Positions 21,194 through 30,618 are shown, numbered from the stretch's first letter. The stretch is DNA of 64,000 nt from Campylobacter geochelonis (GCF_013201685.1 NZ_CP053844.1:372001-436000), one strand, 5' to 3'. Notes: generated by a model not told the origin, from the letters alone. Numbers and translations are program-made.

Positions 21194-23158
21194 ATGAACT
21201 CTTTTTTTATAACTGCGACAAATACAGATGTTGGCAAAACTTTTATAACTTGTGCTATTTTACAAGCTTTTTTAGATGCTAAATTTAATGCAAAAGCGAT
21301 AAAGCCGGTTCAAACTGGTTGCGAAATTTGTGATGGAAAACTTAAAGCGCCAGATGTAAAAGAGTATGAAAGAATAAATCCTAAAAACGACTATGAGCCA
21401 CTTTTTGCTCTTAAATTTCCAGCCTCTCCACACTTTAGTGCAAATTTAGAAAATGTAGAAATAAAAATGAGCGCGATTTTACGATATATAGAAAATCACG
21501 CAAAAAATGCCGATATAACGCTAGTTGAAGGCGCTGGTGGGCTTTTTGTTCCTTTAAACGAGAGTGAAAATTTCATCGATGTTATAAGCGCTAGTCAAAT
21601 TCCAGCAATTTTAGTAGCTAAAAATGAGCTTGGATGTTTAAACCACATACTACTTAGCATTGAAGCTTTACAAAATCGTGGCGTTAAAATTCCGCTTTTA
21701 GTGCTAAATTTTCATGATGAAAATGATGAAATTTGTCTTTCAAATTTAGATTTTTTAAGAGCTAAATTTAAAGGCGAAATTGTTTGCGTACCAAATCAAA
21801 AAGATGCTAGTATAAAAACAGCGGCGGCTAAATTTAGCACTTTTGTCAAAACTCAAAGCAAGCTTTTAAAAGAGCAAATTTTTAAAAACGATAACCTTGA
21901 ATTTGATAAAAAACATCTTTGGCACCCTTACACCTCGGCACTTCATCCACTTAAAACACATGAGGTTATATATGCAAAAGGTGCTAAAATTTACACAAAA
22001 AGTGGTGAGTTAATCGATGGTATGAGTTCGTGGTGGTGCGAAATTCATGGGTATAACAACGACGAGTTAAACGCGGCTGCAACGGCGCAAATTCATAAAT
22101 TCTCACATGTTATGTTTGGTGGGCTAACGCATGAGATGGCTATCAATTTAGGCAAAAAACTGCTTGAAATCATGCCTGAATTTAATCAAATTTTTTATAG
22201 CGATAGCGGTTCAGTTAGCGTTGAAGTTGCCCTGAAAATGGCACTTCAATACCAACAAAACAAAAACAAAGAAAAAAATCAAATCCTAACAGTGCTTGGC
22301 GGATATCATGGCGATACGTTTGGGGCGATGAGTGTGTGTGACCCACAAAATGGCATGCACTTTTTGTTTAATGGTGTTTTAGCAAAGCAGATTTTTGCTC
22401 CTAAGCCAAAATGCGCGTTTAACAAGGATTTTGACCCGCATTCTCTTGATGAGATAAGCCAGATTTTCCAACAAAATCAAAACAAAATCGCAGCTTTAAT
22501 CATAGAACCAATTGTTCAAGGGGCTGGTGGAATGTGGTTTTATCACCCTAAATATCTTCGTGGACTTAGGAAGTTGTGTGATAAGTTTGGTGCGCTTTTG
22601 ATTTTTGATGAGATTGCGACTGGATTTGGAAGAACGGGCGAGATGTTTGCATATCAACACGCTGGAATTTCTCCTGATATTATAACCATAGGCAAGGCTC
22701 TAACTGGTGGATTTATGAGCTTTGCGGCGACTTTGACGACAAAAGAAGTAGCGCATGGTATAAGCCAAAATGGCGGAGTTTTCATGCATGGACCAACCTT
22801 TATGGCAAATCCTTTAGCATGTGCGGTAAGTCTTAAAAGCATAGAGATTTTAATGCGTTCAAATTGGCGTGAAAATGTAGCTAAAATAGAACAAATTTTA
22901 AAACAAGAGCTTGCAAAATGTGCTAAATTTAGCGTAGTTCGTGATGTTCGCGTTCTTGGAGCTATTGGCGTGGTGGAGCTAAAAGAAGATGTAAATGTGC
23001 AAAGCTTGCAAGAGTTTTTTGTCTTGCGTGGAGTTTGGATACGTCCATTTGGTAAAAATATATATCTTATGCCGCCATTTATCATCTCAAAAGATGAGCT
23101 TGTAAAGCTAACAGATGCGGTTTGCGTAGCGATTAAAGAGGATAAATTCAGAGGATAA
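21194..23158 (+). CDS. bioDA: Fused dethiobiotin synthetase / DAPA aminotransferase (BioD-BioA)
   Basis: One 654-residue frame carries two consecutive biotin-pathway enzymes. Residues 1 to about 225 are BioD, with TATNTDVGKTF at 7-17 (P-loop), AIKPVQTG and LVEGAGGLFVPL. From about residue 236 begins BioA, with HLWHPYTSA, DGMSSWWCEIHGY, GGYHGDTFGAMSV, FDEIATGFGRTG and IGKALTGGF, in which Lys501 is the predicted PLP lysine. BioA converts KAPA to DAPA and BioD then closes the ureido ring. The fusion order D-A is therefore opposite to the reaction order. No stop codon or frameshift separates the halves. AACGAGG precedes the ATG. BirA, encoded earlier in this window, uses the end product. Confidence 0.93.
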   Translation: MNSFFITATNTDVGKTFITCAILQAFLDAKFNAKAIKPVQTGCEICDGKLKAPDVKEYERINPKNDYEPLFALKFPASPHFSANLENVEIKMSAILRYIENHAKNADITLVEGAGGLFVPLNESENFIDVISASQIPAILVAKNELGCLNHILLSIEALQNRGVKIPLLVLNFHDENDEICLSNLDFLRAKFKGEIVCVPNQKDASIKTAAAKFSTFVKTQSKLLKEQIFKNDNLEFDKKHLWHPYTSALHPLKTHEVIYAKGAKIYTKSGELIDGMSSWWCEIHGYNNDELNAAATAQIHKFSHVMFGGLTHEMAINLGKKLLEIMPEFNQIFYSDSGSVSVEVALKMALQYQQNKNKEKNQILTVLGGYHGDTFGAMSVCDPQNGMHFLFNGVLAKQIFAPKPKCAFNKDFDPHSLDEISQIFQQNQNKIAALIIEPIVQGAGGMWFYHPKYLRGLRKLCDKFGALLIFDEIATGFGRTGEMFAYQHAGISPDIITIGKALTGGFMSFAATLTTKEVAHGISQNGGVFMHGPTFMANPLACAVSLKSIEILMRSNWRENVAKIEQILKQELAKCAKFSVVRDVRVLGAIGVVELKEDVNVQSLQEFFVLRGVWIRPFGKNIYLMPPFIISKDELVKLTDAVCVAIKEDKFRG

Positions 23159-23350
23159 TTTTAAACCTTTATGCGGTTTTACTAGCTTTTTAGATGTTTT
23201 GAGTGTAAAAATATGTAGCAAATTTTAGTTATAAACAGATACTAAAACGTATAAATTTACTTTTTTACAGCCACAAGTTTGGCTATTTTGATTTTGTTGG
23301 ACTAAGGCTGCTTTTTAACTAAAATCATTAAGCAAACTCGCACGTTAACT

Positions 23351-23575
23351 GTGCTTGAAATTATAAAAGAGTTATTGGTAAATACAAACTATTTTAGCAG
23401 TTATTCTGCGTGGTTTGGCGCAATTTTACTGGCTAAGCTTGCTTTAGTAAAAAGCAGTTTGTCAGCCAGCGTTTTTGTTATGATTTGTGATAATGAAATT
23501 AAATTTGTCGTTGTATGATACTTGTTTTATGGAGTTGGAGTTGGCGCTTGTGCAGTTATGACAAAAGTGCTTTAA
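23351..23575 (+). pseudogene. Possible degraded small membrane protein with in-frame TGA
   Basis: A frame starting at GTG 23351 (also open upstream from 23306) reads as a hydrophobic, gene-like sequence: WFGAILLAKLALVKSSLSAS and then FVMICDNEIKFVVV. It reaches a TGA at 23516-23518 and continues in the same frame as YLFYGVGVGACAVMTKVL to a TAA at 23573-23575. One base change from TGG to TGA would explain the stop. I do not recognise the family and see no strong ribosome site, so this may be coincidence. Confidence 0.35.
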
Positions 23576-23701
23576 GCTATCATTTTGTAGAAAATAAGGT
23601 GTGTGTTGGCAAGCATGGTTAAGTCTGTTTTTGCTATAATTTTTCATAACATATGCCATGTCTTTAAGTAGAAATTTGGAGTTTATCGCCATGCTTAATG
23701 A

Positions 23702-23707
23702 TATAAT
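23702..23707 (+). promoter_or_regulatory. -10 box of thiL
   Basis: TATAAT in the context GATATAATGTTGGC, 40 bases before the thiL start codon. Confidence 0.55.
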
Positions 23708-23746
23708 GTTGGCATTTTAAACAATAGCGCATTTAAAGGGTAAAAT

Positions 23747-24577
23747 TTGGACAAAGAAAGCTATATATTTAACAAATTTAAAAACTCGCTAAACGGCGAT
23801 GATGGCGCAGTTGTTGGCAAGTGTGTTTATAGTAAGGATTTGTTTGTTGAGGGTGTGCATTTTAGGCGAGAGTGGATGAGTCTAACTCAAATCGCAACTA
23901 AAAGTATGCTAGTAAATATCTCTGATGCAATTGCTATGAATGCTGTTCCAAAATACGCGCTTTTGGGAGTTTCCTTGCCAAAAGATATAAGCGTTGGCGA
24001 GATTGATGAACTTACAAATGGGTTTTTAAAAATTGCGCGTGAGTATGGGGTGCAAATCATCGGTGGCGATACAATCAGCGATGAAAAAATCGTTATTAGT
24101 ATAACAATCATCTCAAAAACAAAAAATCCGATTTATAGAAAAGGTGCTAGCAATGGGGATTTGCTAGCTTTTACTGGAAATTTGGGAGATGTAAAAAAAG
24201 AGTTTGAAATCCTTGAAAATGGTGGTAAGATTTCAAATGATTCTAAATTCTACATTCCAAATTTAAAAGACAAATTTTTTTACAAAGTGGCTAAATTCAT
24301 CAATGCGGCGATGGATATAAGCGATGGTTTAAGTAAAGATTTAAGTCGTTTGCTTAAGGTAAATTCTTTAGGATTTAAGCCGCTTTTAAAGCTTAGCAAA
24401 GATGAGCTTTGTAGTGGCGAAGAGTATGAAATTCTTTTTGCTTTTAAGCCAAAATTTAAAGATAAAATTTTAAAAATCGCTTGCAAAACTAATACTAAAA
24501 TAACCATTTTTGGGCAGTGCGTTGAACTAGATGAGAATACAAAATTTATAAATAAGTGCAAAGAGCACCATTTTTAG
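23747..24577 (+). CDS. thiL: Thiamine-monophosphate kinase
   Basis: This kinase phosphorylates thiamine monophosphate to the active diphosphate cofactor. It is 276 residues, shorter than the ~325 of E. coli ThiL, which I believe is normal in this genus. Family motifs are NGDDGAVV near the N-terminus, VNISDAIAMNAVPKYALLGV, IIGGDTISDE, and AMDISDGLSKDLSRL in the C-terminal half. The start is TTG with AAAGGG at 23735-23740; the first internal ATG would remove the GDDGAVV metal site. Confidence 0.9.
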   Translation: MDKESYIFNKFKNSLNGDDGAVVGKCVYSKDLFVEGVHFRREWMSLTQIATKSMLVNISDAIAMNAVPKYALLGVSLPKDISVGEIDELTNGFLKIAREYGVQIIGGDTISDEKIVISITIISKTKNPIYRKGASNGDLLAFTGNLGDVKKEFEILENGGKISNDSKFYIPNLKDKFFYKVAKFINAAMDISDGLSKDLSRLLKVNSLGFKPLLKLSKDELCSGEEYEILFAFKPKFKDKILKIACKTNTKITIFGQCVELDENTKFINKCKEHHF

Positions 24578-24640
24578 GCTAAATTTAAGTTTTTATATAA
24601 TTTCACATTATTTTAAGTAAAATTATATAAAATTAGATTT

Positions 24641-24973
24641 ATGAACTGGATATATTTGATAGTTGGCGGTCTTTTTGAGGCTGGGTTTTCGGCGAGTTTA
24701 GCTAAAGCTGGGCAAAGTGATGGGCTTAAGTTTTGGCTTTATATAGGTGCATTTTTACTAAGTGTTGGCTTGAGTATGTTTTTACTGTATAAAGCCATGA
24801 GTGGGGATAATGCCATAGCTGTTGGGACTGCTTATACTGTTTGGGCTGGAATCGGCGCGGCACTTAGCGTGGTTTGTGGGATAGTCTTTTTTGGCGATGC
24901 GGTATCGTTTTGGCGGATATTTTTCTTAACTACGCTGATTTTATCAATCATAGGTCTTAAAATTGTAAGTTAA
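24641..24973 (+). CDS. Small multidrug resistance exporter, Gdx/SugE-like
   Basis: A 110-residue inner-membrane protein with four predicted helices, of the SMR family. The proton-coupling glutamate sits in GGLFEAGF at residue 14. The stretch GTAYTVWAGIGAALSVV is more typical of the Gdx (SugE) guanidinium exporters than of EmrE-type drug pumps. SMR proteins work as dimers, and Gdx can be a single gene. The 63 bases upstream are too short and AT-rich to hold a guanidine riboswitch. The stop overlaps the convergent recO stop by four bases. Confidence 0.88.
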   Translation: MNWIYLIVGGLFEAGFSASLAKAGQSDGLKFWLYIGAFLLSVGLSMFLLYKAMSGDNAIAVGTAYTVWAGIGAALSVVCGIVFFGDAVSFWRIFFLTTLILSIIGLKIVS

Positions 24974-25584
24974 AACCCATCAAGCAAGATATTATAAAGC
25001 CTATTTACAGTTTCATCACTTAAATTTAGGCTTTTTTTTGTTTTAAAAAACTCTTCAATCTCATCTTTATCAAAGCCATTTTGATTCATACAGTGCTCAT
25101 GCGATGGTAAAAAACCTCTTGCAAGTGCTACTTTATCACCAATCTCATAATCGCACAAAAAACAAAAATCGCAATTATGAAGCCTTCCTTCAGCATCTAA
25201 AATCTTAGCGTAAGCTTCGATAAAAAGGCGTTTTGCGTTTTGTTTATCAAGCTTTAGTGCGCACTCTTCAAGCACGTTAAAATAAATTTCTTCAACATCA
25301 TTTAACTCTTTTAAATGTTCATAAAATAGCCTGATAAACTGCTGCCATAAAAAAAGTTTATCACGATTTATAAGCCATCTATGCCCAAGGTGCATTGTGT
25401 TTACAAGGCGTGGTAAAAAAGTCATCGAGTGCTCTAACTCAAAATCAAGCTTGTAACCTTGCGTGATTTTAGAGTGCCTAGCTCCATAAAATCTGTATGA
25501 TTTGACTAGCGAAGAGTTAGTTAAAATGTAGACAATGCAGTCTTCATCTTTTATTTTTTGAATTTGTAAAATATATCCTTGCAT
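24970..25584 (-). CDS. recO: Recombination protein RecO
   Basis: A 204-residue homologue of RecO, which helps RecR load RecA at gapped DNA. The N-terminus MQGYILQIQKIKDEDCIVYIL is the OB-fold start seen in epsilonproteobacterial RecO. The C-terminal helical part has a cysteine cluster, NCDFCFLCDYEIGD, reminiscent of the zinc site in other RecO proteins. The frame is open 12 codons further upstream, from TTG at 25620; I prefer the ATG because it matches the family start, though neither has a strong ribosome site. It is convergent with the SMR gene. Confidence 0.82.
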   Translation of the reverse strand: MQGYILQIQKIKDEDCIVYILTNSSLVKSYRFYGARHSKITQGYKLDFELEHSMTFLPRLVNTMHLGHRWLINRDKLFLWQQFIRLFYEHLKELNDVEEIYFNVLEECALKLDKQNAKRLFIEAYAKILDAEGRLHNCDFCFLCDYEIGDKVALARGFLPSHEHCMNQNGFDKDEIEEFFKTKKSLNLSDETVNRLYNILLDGF

Positions 25585-25710
25585 GGGTTGTATTGTATAA
25601 AAATTAGGATTTAAATACAATAAATTTAGCTAAATTTAATGCTTGCAAAGGCGCAAAAAGGCTAAATTTAGTAAGTCTAAGCAAAGATAAGGAAAATTTA
25701 GTTATAATCA

Positions 25711-25716
25711 TATAAT
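25711..25716 (+). promoter_or_regulatory. -10 box of the accD operon
   Basis: TATAAT (with a second one at 25703-25708) lies 20-28 bases before accD. AAGGTT follows as the ribosome site. Genes accD to dusB are then closely spaced on the same strand. Confidence 0.55.
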
Positions 25717-25736
25717 TTTTGTATAAGGTTGATATA

Positions 25737-26645
25737 ATGAATTTTGGTGATATATTTTCAAAAATAAGAAGGAAGCAAGCCGATCCTAGCGAGGCACCAG
25801 CGCATTGGATTAAGTGTCCAAACTGCCACTCTTTGATGTATTATAAAGAGGTGGAGGCTTGTCATAATGTCTGCCCAAAATGCGGTCATCACATGAGATT
25901 AACAGCAGATCAAAGAATAGCGCTTTTAGCTGATGAGGGAAGTTTTGTTGAATTTGATAAAACTCTTGAGCCTGTTGATCCTTTAAAATTTGTCGATAAA
26001 AAATCATATAAAAAACGAGTTAGCGAAAGCGAAGCAAAGACAGGAAGACACAGCTCTGTTATAAGTGGCGAGGCTAAAATCAATGGCGTTGATGTAGAGC
26101 TTGTGGTTTTTGACTTTGCTTTTATGGGTGGAAGCTTAGGCTCAGTTGAGGGCGAAAAAATTGTAAGAGCGGTAAAACGCTGTATAGAAAAACGAAGAGC
26201 ATTAGTCATAGTAAGCGCAAGTGGCGGCGCTAGAATGCAAGAAAGCACCTACTCTTTAATGCAGATGAGTAAAACTTCAGCTGCGGTTAAAAAACTAGCA
26301 GATGAAAAACTACCATTTATCTCAGTTTTAACAGATCCAACAATGGGCGGCGTGAGCGCTTCTTTTGCGTGGCTTGGCGATATTATCATGGCTGAACCGG
26401 GCGCTTTGATTGGGTTTGCTGGACAAAGAGTTATAAAGCAAACGATTGGAGCGGATTTACCAGAAGGTTTCCAACGCTCTGAGTTTTTACTAGAACATGG
26501 GCTGATAGATGCCATTGTTGCTAGACAAGATCATAAAAAATACATCAGCGATATGATAGAACTTCTTAGTAAAACTAAAAAAGATGAAAAAGCATTAGCT
26601 GCGTTAGAAGATAAAAATTTAGATAACGAAGATGATGAGGAGTAG
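25737..26645 (+). CDS. accD: Acetyl-CoA carboxylase carboxyltransferase subunit beta
   Basis: This is the beta subunit of the carboxyltransferase that makes malonyl-CoA, 302 residues. An N-terminal zinc ribbon (CPNC ... CPKC) is followed by the crotonase-like carboxyltransferase core with [12 protein letters not shown] and [17 protein letters not shown] start at the ATG of [10 protein letters not shown], six codons inside the longest frame, because of AAGGTT spacing and family alignment. AccA, AccB and AccC are elsewhere. The carrier AccB is the substrate of BirA. Confidence 0.96.
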   Translation: MNFGDIFSKIRRKQADPSEAPAHWIKCPNCHSLMYYKEVEACHNVCPKCGHHMRLTADQRIALLADEGSFVEFDKTLEPVDPLKFVDKKSYKKRVSESEAKTGRHSSVISGEAKINGVDVELVVFDFAFMGGSLGSVEGEKIVRAVKRCIEKRRALVIVSASGGARMQESTYSLMQMSKTSAAVKKLADEKLPFISVLTDPTMGGVSASFAWLGDIIMAEPGALIGFAGQRVIKQTIGADLPEGFQRSEFLLEHGLIDAIVARQDHKKYISDMIELLSKTKKDEKALAALEDKNLDNEDDEE

Positions 26646-26647
26646 GC

Positions 26648-27100
26648 TTGGAGATATCGGTATACTCTATACAAAAAAATAGCGATGAGTTCAAAGAGCA
26701 AATTTTAGAGTATATAAAGATGTCAAAAAAGTATGCTAAGATAAACGATACTACCATTTTTAACGATAAGATAGCAAAAGCACAAGCAAAGTCAAAAGAT
26801 GAGTCTTTGCTTGCTTATGATAGTATTTATGAGCCAAAAATCAAAGGTTTTTGCATAGCACTTGATGAGAGTGGAGATATGCTAGATAGCAAAGAATTTG
26901 CACAACTTATCTCATCAAAAAGCCAAATTTCGTTTTTTATAGGTGGGGCGTATGGGCTTAGTGGTGAATTTAAGAAAAAAATGGATAGAATAGTAAGCTT
27001 AAGTAGGCTAACTTTAGCACATAAAATAGCCAAACTTATGCTACATGAGCAGATTTTTAGGGGACTTTGCATAAATGCAAATCACCCATATCATAAATAA
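26648..27100 (+). CDS. rlmH: 23S rRNA (pseudouridine1915-N3)-methyltransferase RlmH
   Basis: A 150-residue SPOUT-fold methyltransferase that methylates pseudouridine 1915 in helix 69 of 23S rRNA. The C-terminal signature is intact: [16 protein letters not shown], then [22 protein letters not shown], ending in NHPYHK. The start is TTG, three codons' worth of bases after accD, and the N-terminus EISVYSIQK matches the family strand. The terminal Tyr-His-Lys is the rRNA/active-site tail. Confidence 0.94.
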   Translation: MEISVYSIQKNSDEFKEQILEYIKMSKKYAKINDTTIFNDKIAKAQAKSKDESLLAYDSIYEPKIKGFCIALDESGDMLDSKEFAQLISSKSQISFFIGGAYGLSGEFKKKMDRIVSLSRLTLAHKIAKLMLHEQIFRGLCINANHPYHK

Positions 27101-27109
27101 AGGAAACGC

Positions 27110-27463
27110 GTGAAGAAAAGTGAGCTTGAATTTTTTAAAAAGATGCTTGAAGAGCGGCGAGTTCAAATAGTTAAGAACATAAATGTCTCTGCAAATGAGA
27201 TAAATGAGCTAAGAGAGAGTGGGGCTGTTGATGAGTTTGACATGGCAAGTATAAACAGCGACTCAAATTTAGAATACTCTATAAGCGCCAAACAAAGAGA
27301 AGAGCTTTATGATATCGATATATCTTTATCTAAGATAAAAAATGGAACATATGGAATTTGCGAAATGTGTGAAGAGGAGATTAGCGTGGCGAGGCTTAAA
27401 GCAAAACCAAATGCTAAACTTTGTATATCTTGCAAGGAAATTTCAGAAAAAAATAAGGTTTAG
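27110..27463 (+). CDS. dksA: DksA/TraR family zinc-finger regulator
   Basis: A 117-residue DksA homologue that binds RNA polymerase through its secondary channel and works with ppGpp. The N-terminal coiled coil spans about 1-75. The zinc finger has CEMCEEEISVARLKAKPNA and CISC, i.e. a CxxC-CxxC site. It starts with GTG after AAAGGAAACGC. In C. jejuni, DksA controls stable RNA and virulence genes. It sits between rlmH and an unknown membrane gene as in that species. Confidence 0.93.
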   Translation: MKKSELEFFKKMLEERRVQIVKNINVSANEINELRESGAVDEFDMASINSDSNLEYSISAKQREELYDIDISLSKIKNGTYGICEMCEEEISVARLKAKPNAKLCISCKEISEKNKV

Positions 27464-27474
27464 AAGGATAGTTT

Positions 27475-28473
27475 ATGAAACTCAAGCAATTTATGGTTTA
27501 TTCGCTTATTTATATAGGTTTGGTTGGAATTTTAGTTTTTGTGCAAAACGGTTCTAGTTTTACTGCGTCGATTTTCGGGATAGGACTTACGCTTCCGGTG
27601 GCGCTTTGGTTTGTGTTGCCGTTGCTTTTGTTTGCGATTTTGACTTTGCTTCATATGGCGTATAATGGCTTGTCTTTATATAGAAGAAAAAAGGCTATAC
27701 AAAGCGATTCTGCGCTTTATGAAGTCTTTGCAAAAGAGATACTCTTAGCTGTTGAGACCGATAAAAAGTTCAAAACAGAAATTTATAAAACTGCAAAAGA
27801 GGTAACTAAATTCTTATCTCCGTGGCATGAAAATTCTGTAGAGATAGACAACAAAGAGATAGTAGAAATCATAAATATGCTTAAAATGCTTAAAGATGGC
27901 GAGGTTGTCGAGCTTAAAAAATACAAGCTTGATAAACAAAATCCAATCTATATAAAAAATGAATTTAACAAACTTGCGCACGATAGCGCTTACGCTAGCG
28001 AAATTTTAAAAAATGGTTCAAATTTGGATGAAAAATTAGTTAAAAAAGCTCATGAAGTTTTACTAAATACAGCCTCATATTTAGAAATCAAAAAGTATCA
28101 AACAGTTATTACAAAAGAAGATGCTTTGGCGTTGATTAACAGATATGAAAATGATACTAATTTTGAAATGTCAAAAGAGGACTTTTATGCTCTTATAGTA
28201 GCGGCAGATTACTCAGAGAGCGAGTATATACAGCTTGTGAAAAAGCTAAGAGATAGGCTTAATCCTGAGATTTTACTTGCTATGTTTGATAGACTTAAAA
28301 ATGAAAAAGAAGATGCAGGGGAAGCGTATTTATACCTACTTTATGAGCTTGGTATGATAGATCAGCTTAAAGAGAAGCTAGCTTATAGCGATGGCGAAGA
28401 AAATGAGAAATTTAGCCTACTGCTTCAACTACGAGAAAATGGCAAAGCCATACCAGCGTCATATCTTTTTTGA
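27475..28473 (+). CDS. Conserved Campylobacter membrane protein of unknown function
   Basis: I do not recognise a named function. The 332-residue protein has two membrane helices at about 7-24 and 35-60. The segment between them (FVQNGSSFTASIFGIGLTLP) resembles the LapA-type hairpin (DUF1049) of envelope-assembly proteins. After RRKK comes a large, charged, helix-rich cytoplasmic part (about 70-332) without catalytic motifs I know. The position between dksA and dusB is conserved in C. jejuni, so it is a real gene. It overlaps dusB at the stop by one base. Confidence 0.85.
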   Translation: MKLKQFMVYSLIYIGLVGILVFVQNGSSFTASIFGIGLTLPVALWFVLPLLLFAILTLLHMAYNGLSLYRRKKAIQSDSALYEVFAKEILLAVETDKKFKTEIYKTAKEVTKFLSPWHENSVEIDNKEIVEIINMLKMLKDGEVVELKKYKLDKQNPIYIKNEFNKLAHDSAYASEILKNGSNLDEKLVKKAHEVLLNTASYLEIKKYQTVITKEDALALINRYENDTNFEMSKEDFYALIVAADYSESEYIQLVKKLRDRLNPEILLAMFDRLKNEKEDAGEAYLYLLYELGMIDQLKEKLAYSDGEENEKFSLLLQLRENGKAIPASYLF

Positions 28474-29396
28474 TGATAGATTTTTTAAATAAACCTCTTT
28501 TTTTAGCTCCTTTGGCGGGTTTTTCAGATCCGCCACTTCGGAGCGTTGTAAAGCAGTTTGGTTGTGATGTTACGGTTAGCGAGATGATAAGCTCAAATGC
28601 TCTTGTGTTTGAAAATGATAAAACGTTAAAAATGCTAGAAAAAAGTGAGCTTGAGACGCCATTTATCGTTCAAATCGCAGGAAGCGACGCTTTGGTTATA
28701 AAAAAAGCTGTTGAGGTGATTAACAAATTTGATGGGATTGATGGGATTGATTTAAACTGTGGATGTCCAGTTCAAAAAGTTGTCAAACAATGCGCTGGTT
28801 CGGCACTTTTACTTGATCTTGATAACTTATCGACGATACTTGAAACGATTAGAAAATACTCAAACAAAAAGCTACTTAGCGCAAAAATTAGGCTTGGTTT
28901 TGATGAGAAAATTCCTAGAATTTTAGCTAAAAGAGTTGAGGACGCTGGAGTGGATTTTATCACAGTTCATGGGCGAACTAGAAGTGGCGGATATAGCGCA
29001 AAGGTCGATTATGAGGCGATTTTAGAAGCCAAAGAGGCAGTAAGCATTCCTTTGGTTGCAAATGGAGATATAAGTTCGCAAAATGCTAAATTTATTTTAA
29101 GCGCGACAAAAGCTGATGGGCTGATGATAGGGCGAGGAAGTATCGGCAAGCCGTGGGTTTTCCATGAGATAAAAACTGGCGATAGCGTAGATGAAACTAC
29201 TAAAAACCGCATTATTTTATGTCATTTTGAAGAGATGATAAAATACTATGGAGCGCATGGAGTAGCCATTTTTAGGAAACATTTGCACGAATACTCAAAG
29301 GGTTTGGAAAATGCTTCAAGCTTTCGAGAAGAGGTAAATCATATAAATGATTGTGATTTGATGAGAGATAAAATTTTGGAATTTTTTAAAATTTAA
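28473..29396 (+). CDS. dusB: tRNA-dihydrouridine synthase
   Basis: A 307-residue FMN-dependent enzyme that reduces uridines in tRNA. The N-terminal LAPLAGFSDPPLR, the active-site motif DLNCGCPVQKVVKQCAGSAL (catalytic Cys), TVHGRTRSGGY and the flavin phosphate site GLMIGRGSIGKPW are present. The DusB subtype is chosen from the GCPVQKV form and from context; DusA/C cannot be excluded. I start at the ATG at 28473 rather than the TTG one codon earlier. Confidence 0.93.
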   Translation: MIDFLNKPLFLAPLAGFSDPPLRSVVKQFGCDVTVSEMISSNALVFENDKTLKMLEKSELETPFIVQIAGSDALVIKKAVEVINKFDGIDGIDLNCGCPVQKVVKQCAGSALLLDLDNLSTILETIRKYSNKKLLSAKIRLGFDEKIPRILAKRVEDAGVDFITVHGRTRSGGYSAKVDYEAILEAKEAVSIPLVANGDISSQNAKFILSATKADGLMIGRGSIGKPWVFHEIKTGDSVDETTKNRIILCHFEEMIKYYGAHGVAIFRKHLHEYSKGLENASSFREEVNHINDCDLMRDKILEFFKI

Positions 29397-29853
29397 ATTG
29401 CTAAATTTAGTTATATCATTAAATTCTGCTCTAATGTAAATTTAACTTTTAATTTAGCTTAATTAAATTGTTTCTTAAAAATAGTTGCAAAATACTTCGC
29501 GTAAAATCTCTTATATTCGCATGCAAACTTGCAAAATCTAAAATTTTAGCCAGACTTAAGCAGCTGTTTATAGTAAAATACTTAAATTTTTTTATAAAAA
29601 TCTCTATTTTGATACTAAATAAAATATTTAAAGCACTTGTGACAATTTAAATTTAAGATATGTCTAATAAATTCTATCTTCTTTTAGCGCGGCAAAATAT
29701 ATGTTTGAGAAATTTGGTTTTAAAATTTAATCTTTAAATTTAGTTTTATTACAACTTAAATTTTGTCTAAAAATTCTTTGTATTTTTAAGTGTTAAAATT
29801 TCTTTTGCAATAAATTCTTGTGGCATCTGTCATAAATTTTTTATTTTAATTTA
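29397..29853. other. Gene-free AT-rich interval before the first IS copy
   Basis: Very AT-rich, with many scattered AAATTTA-type words. A 60-codon frame at 29468-29650 has no ribosome site and only low-complexity Leu/Lys/Ile content, so I do not call it. The left end of the IS begins at 29854. Confidence 0.6.
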
Positions 29854-30618
29854 GGTTCAAGACAAGTTAAAAACTTTTAAAGGGGTTTTTAACTACTATG
29901 CTGTCGATGAAAAACAAATACATATACCGTTTCCTAATTTCTGAAAAGAAATTTCGTGAAATTCTCAAGTATTTTTGCCTTGATTTAGAAGCTGTAAAGA
30001 TAGCTGAAATTTGTAATACTTCTAGAAATTCTATCAATAAAATTCTAAAAGAGATAAGAATTTTAATGGCACAAGAATGCGAGAAAATTTCTAAATTTGA
30101 TGGCGAGATAGAAATAGATGAAAGCTACTTTTTACTTCGCTTTGCTAGTAACTGTAAATAGAAGAAGCTAAAAGAGTAAGAGGCAAAAGAGGCAGGTGCA
30201 GCTAATAAACAACCAGTATTTGGTATGTTAAAACAAGATGATAAGGTCTATACACAAGTAGTTAAAAACTGCAGTGCAAGTGAGCTAGTGTCAATATTAA
30301 GAGAGTTTAGTGAGCTAAATGAGAGTATTATTTACTCTGATAGTTGCAGAGCTTATGATGGTTTAGTGGATTATGGAGCAAAAGCTCATTACCGTATAAA
30401 ACACTGCAAAAATGAATTCGCTAATGGTAAAATTACATAAATGGTATAGAGAATTTCTGGGGTTATGCAAAGCATAGGTTAAGTAAATTTAAAGGCATAA
30501 AAAAGATAATTTTATATTGCACTTAAAAGAGTGTGAATTTAGGTTTAATAACAGAGAAAACTTATATCAAATTTTACTTAAATTGATAAGAGAAAATCCG
30601 CTTAACTTGTTTTGAGCC
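29854..30618 (+). mobile_element. Degenerate IS1595-family element, copy 1
   Basis: A 765-bp element bounded by inverted ends: GGTTCAAGACAAGTTAA on the left, and TTAACTTGTTTTGAGCC on the right (read inverted, GGCTCAAAACAAGTTAA). They match at 15 of 17 positions. Between them lies a broken ISXO2-like DDE transposase. The element is nearly identical to the copy at 44107-44870. The differences I found by eye are three substitutions and one T in a T-run, near the left end and in the first 100 bases. No clean 8-bp target duplication is visible around this copy, although the family normally makes one. Confidence 0.88.
29898..30618 (+). pseudogene. IS1595-type transposase remnant, copy 1
   Basis: The transposase is read in at least four pieces. 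Frame one (29898-30161) gives the N-terminal helix-turn-helix region and the first catalytic Asp in EIEIDESYF. It then enters about 33 bases of foreign sequence ending in TAG. AKRVRGKRGR appears in another frame. The next piece (30225-30440) resumes with VFGMLKQDDKVYTQVV and the second Asp in YSDSCRAYDGL. A further frame gives NGIENFWGYAKHRLSKF and a last one HLKECEFRFNNRENLYQI. Such damage excludes a functional protein unless frameshifting is extensive. Confidence 0.85.

Larger units (their letters stand above)
23159..23746. other. Interval with one decayed reading frame
   Basis: No intact gene is seen. The only protein-like stretch is the interrupted small membrane frame listed at 23351-23575. 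GC content is slightly higher and less A/T-tract-rich than in other intergenic DNA here, consistent with decaying coding sequence. Confidence 0.5.

Noticed and set aside
23462-23692. 76-codon minus-strand frame between bioDA and thiL
   Set aside because: It opposes the more gene-like plus-strand frame at 23351-23575, is rich in Asn/His/Lys and has no family match.
24578-24640. Guanidine riboswitch before the Gdx-like exporter
   Set aside because: The spacer is only 63 bases, nearly all A/T, and shows none of the conserved G-rich motifs.
29468-29650. 60-codon frame between dusB and IS copy 1
   Set aside because: Same reasons: no ribosome site, Leu/Ile/Lys-rich, no domain.
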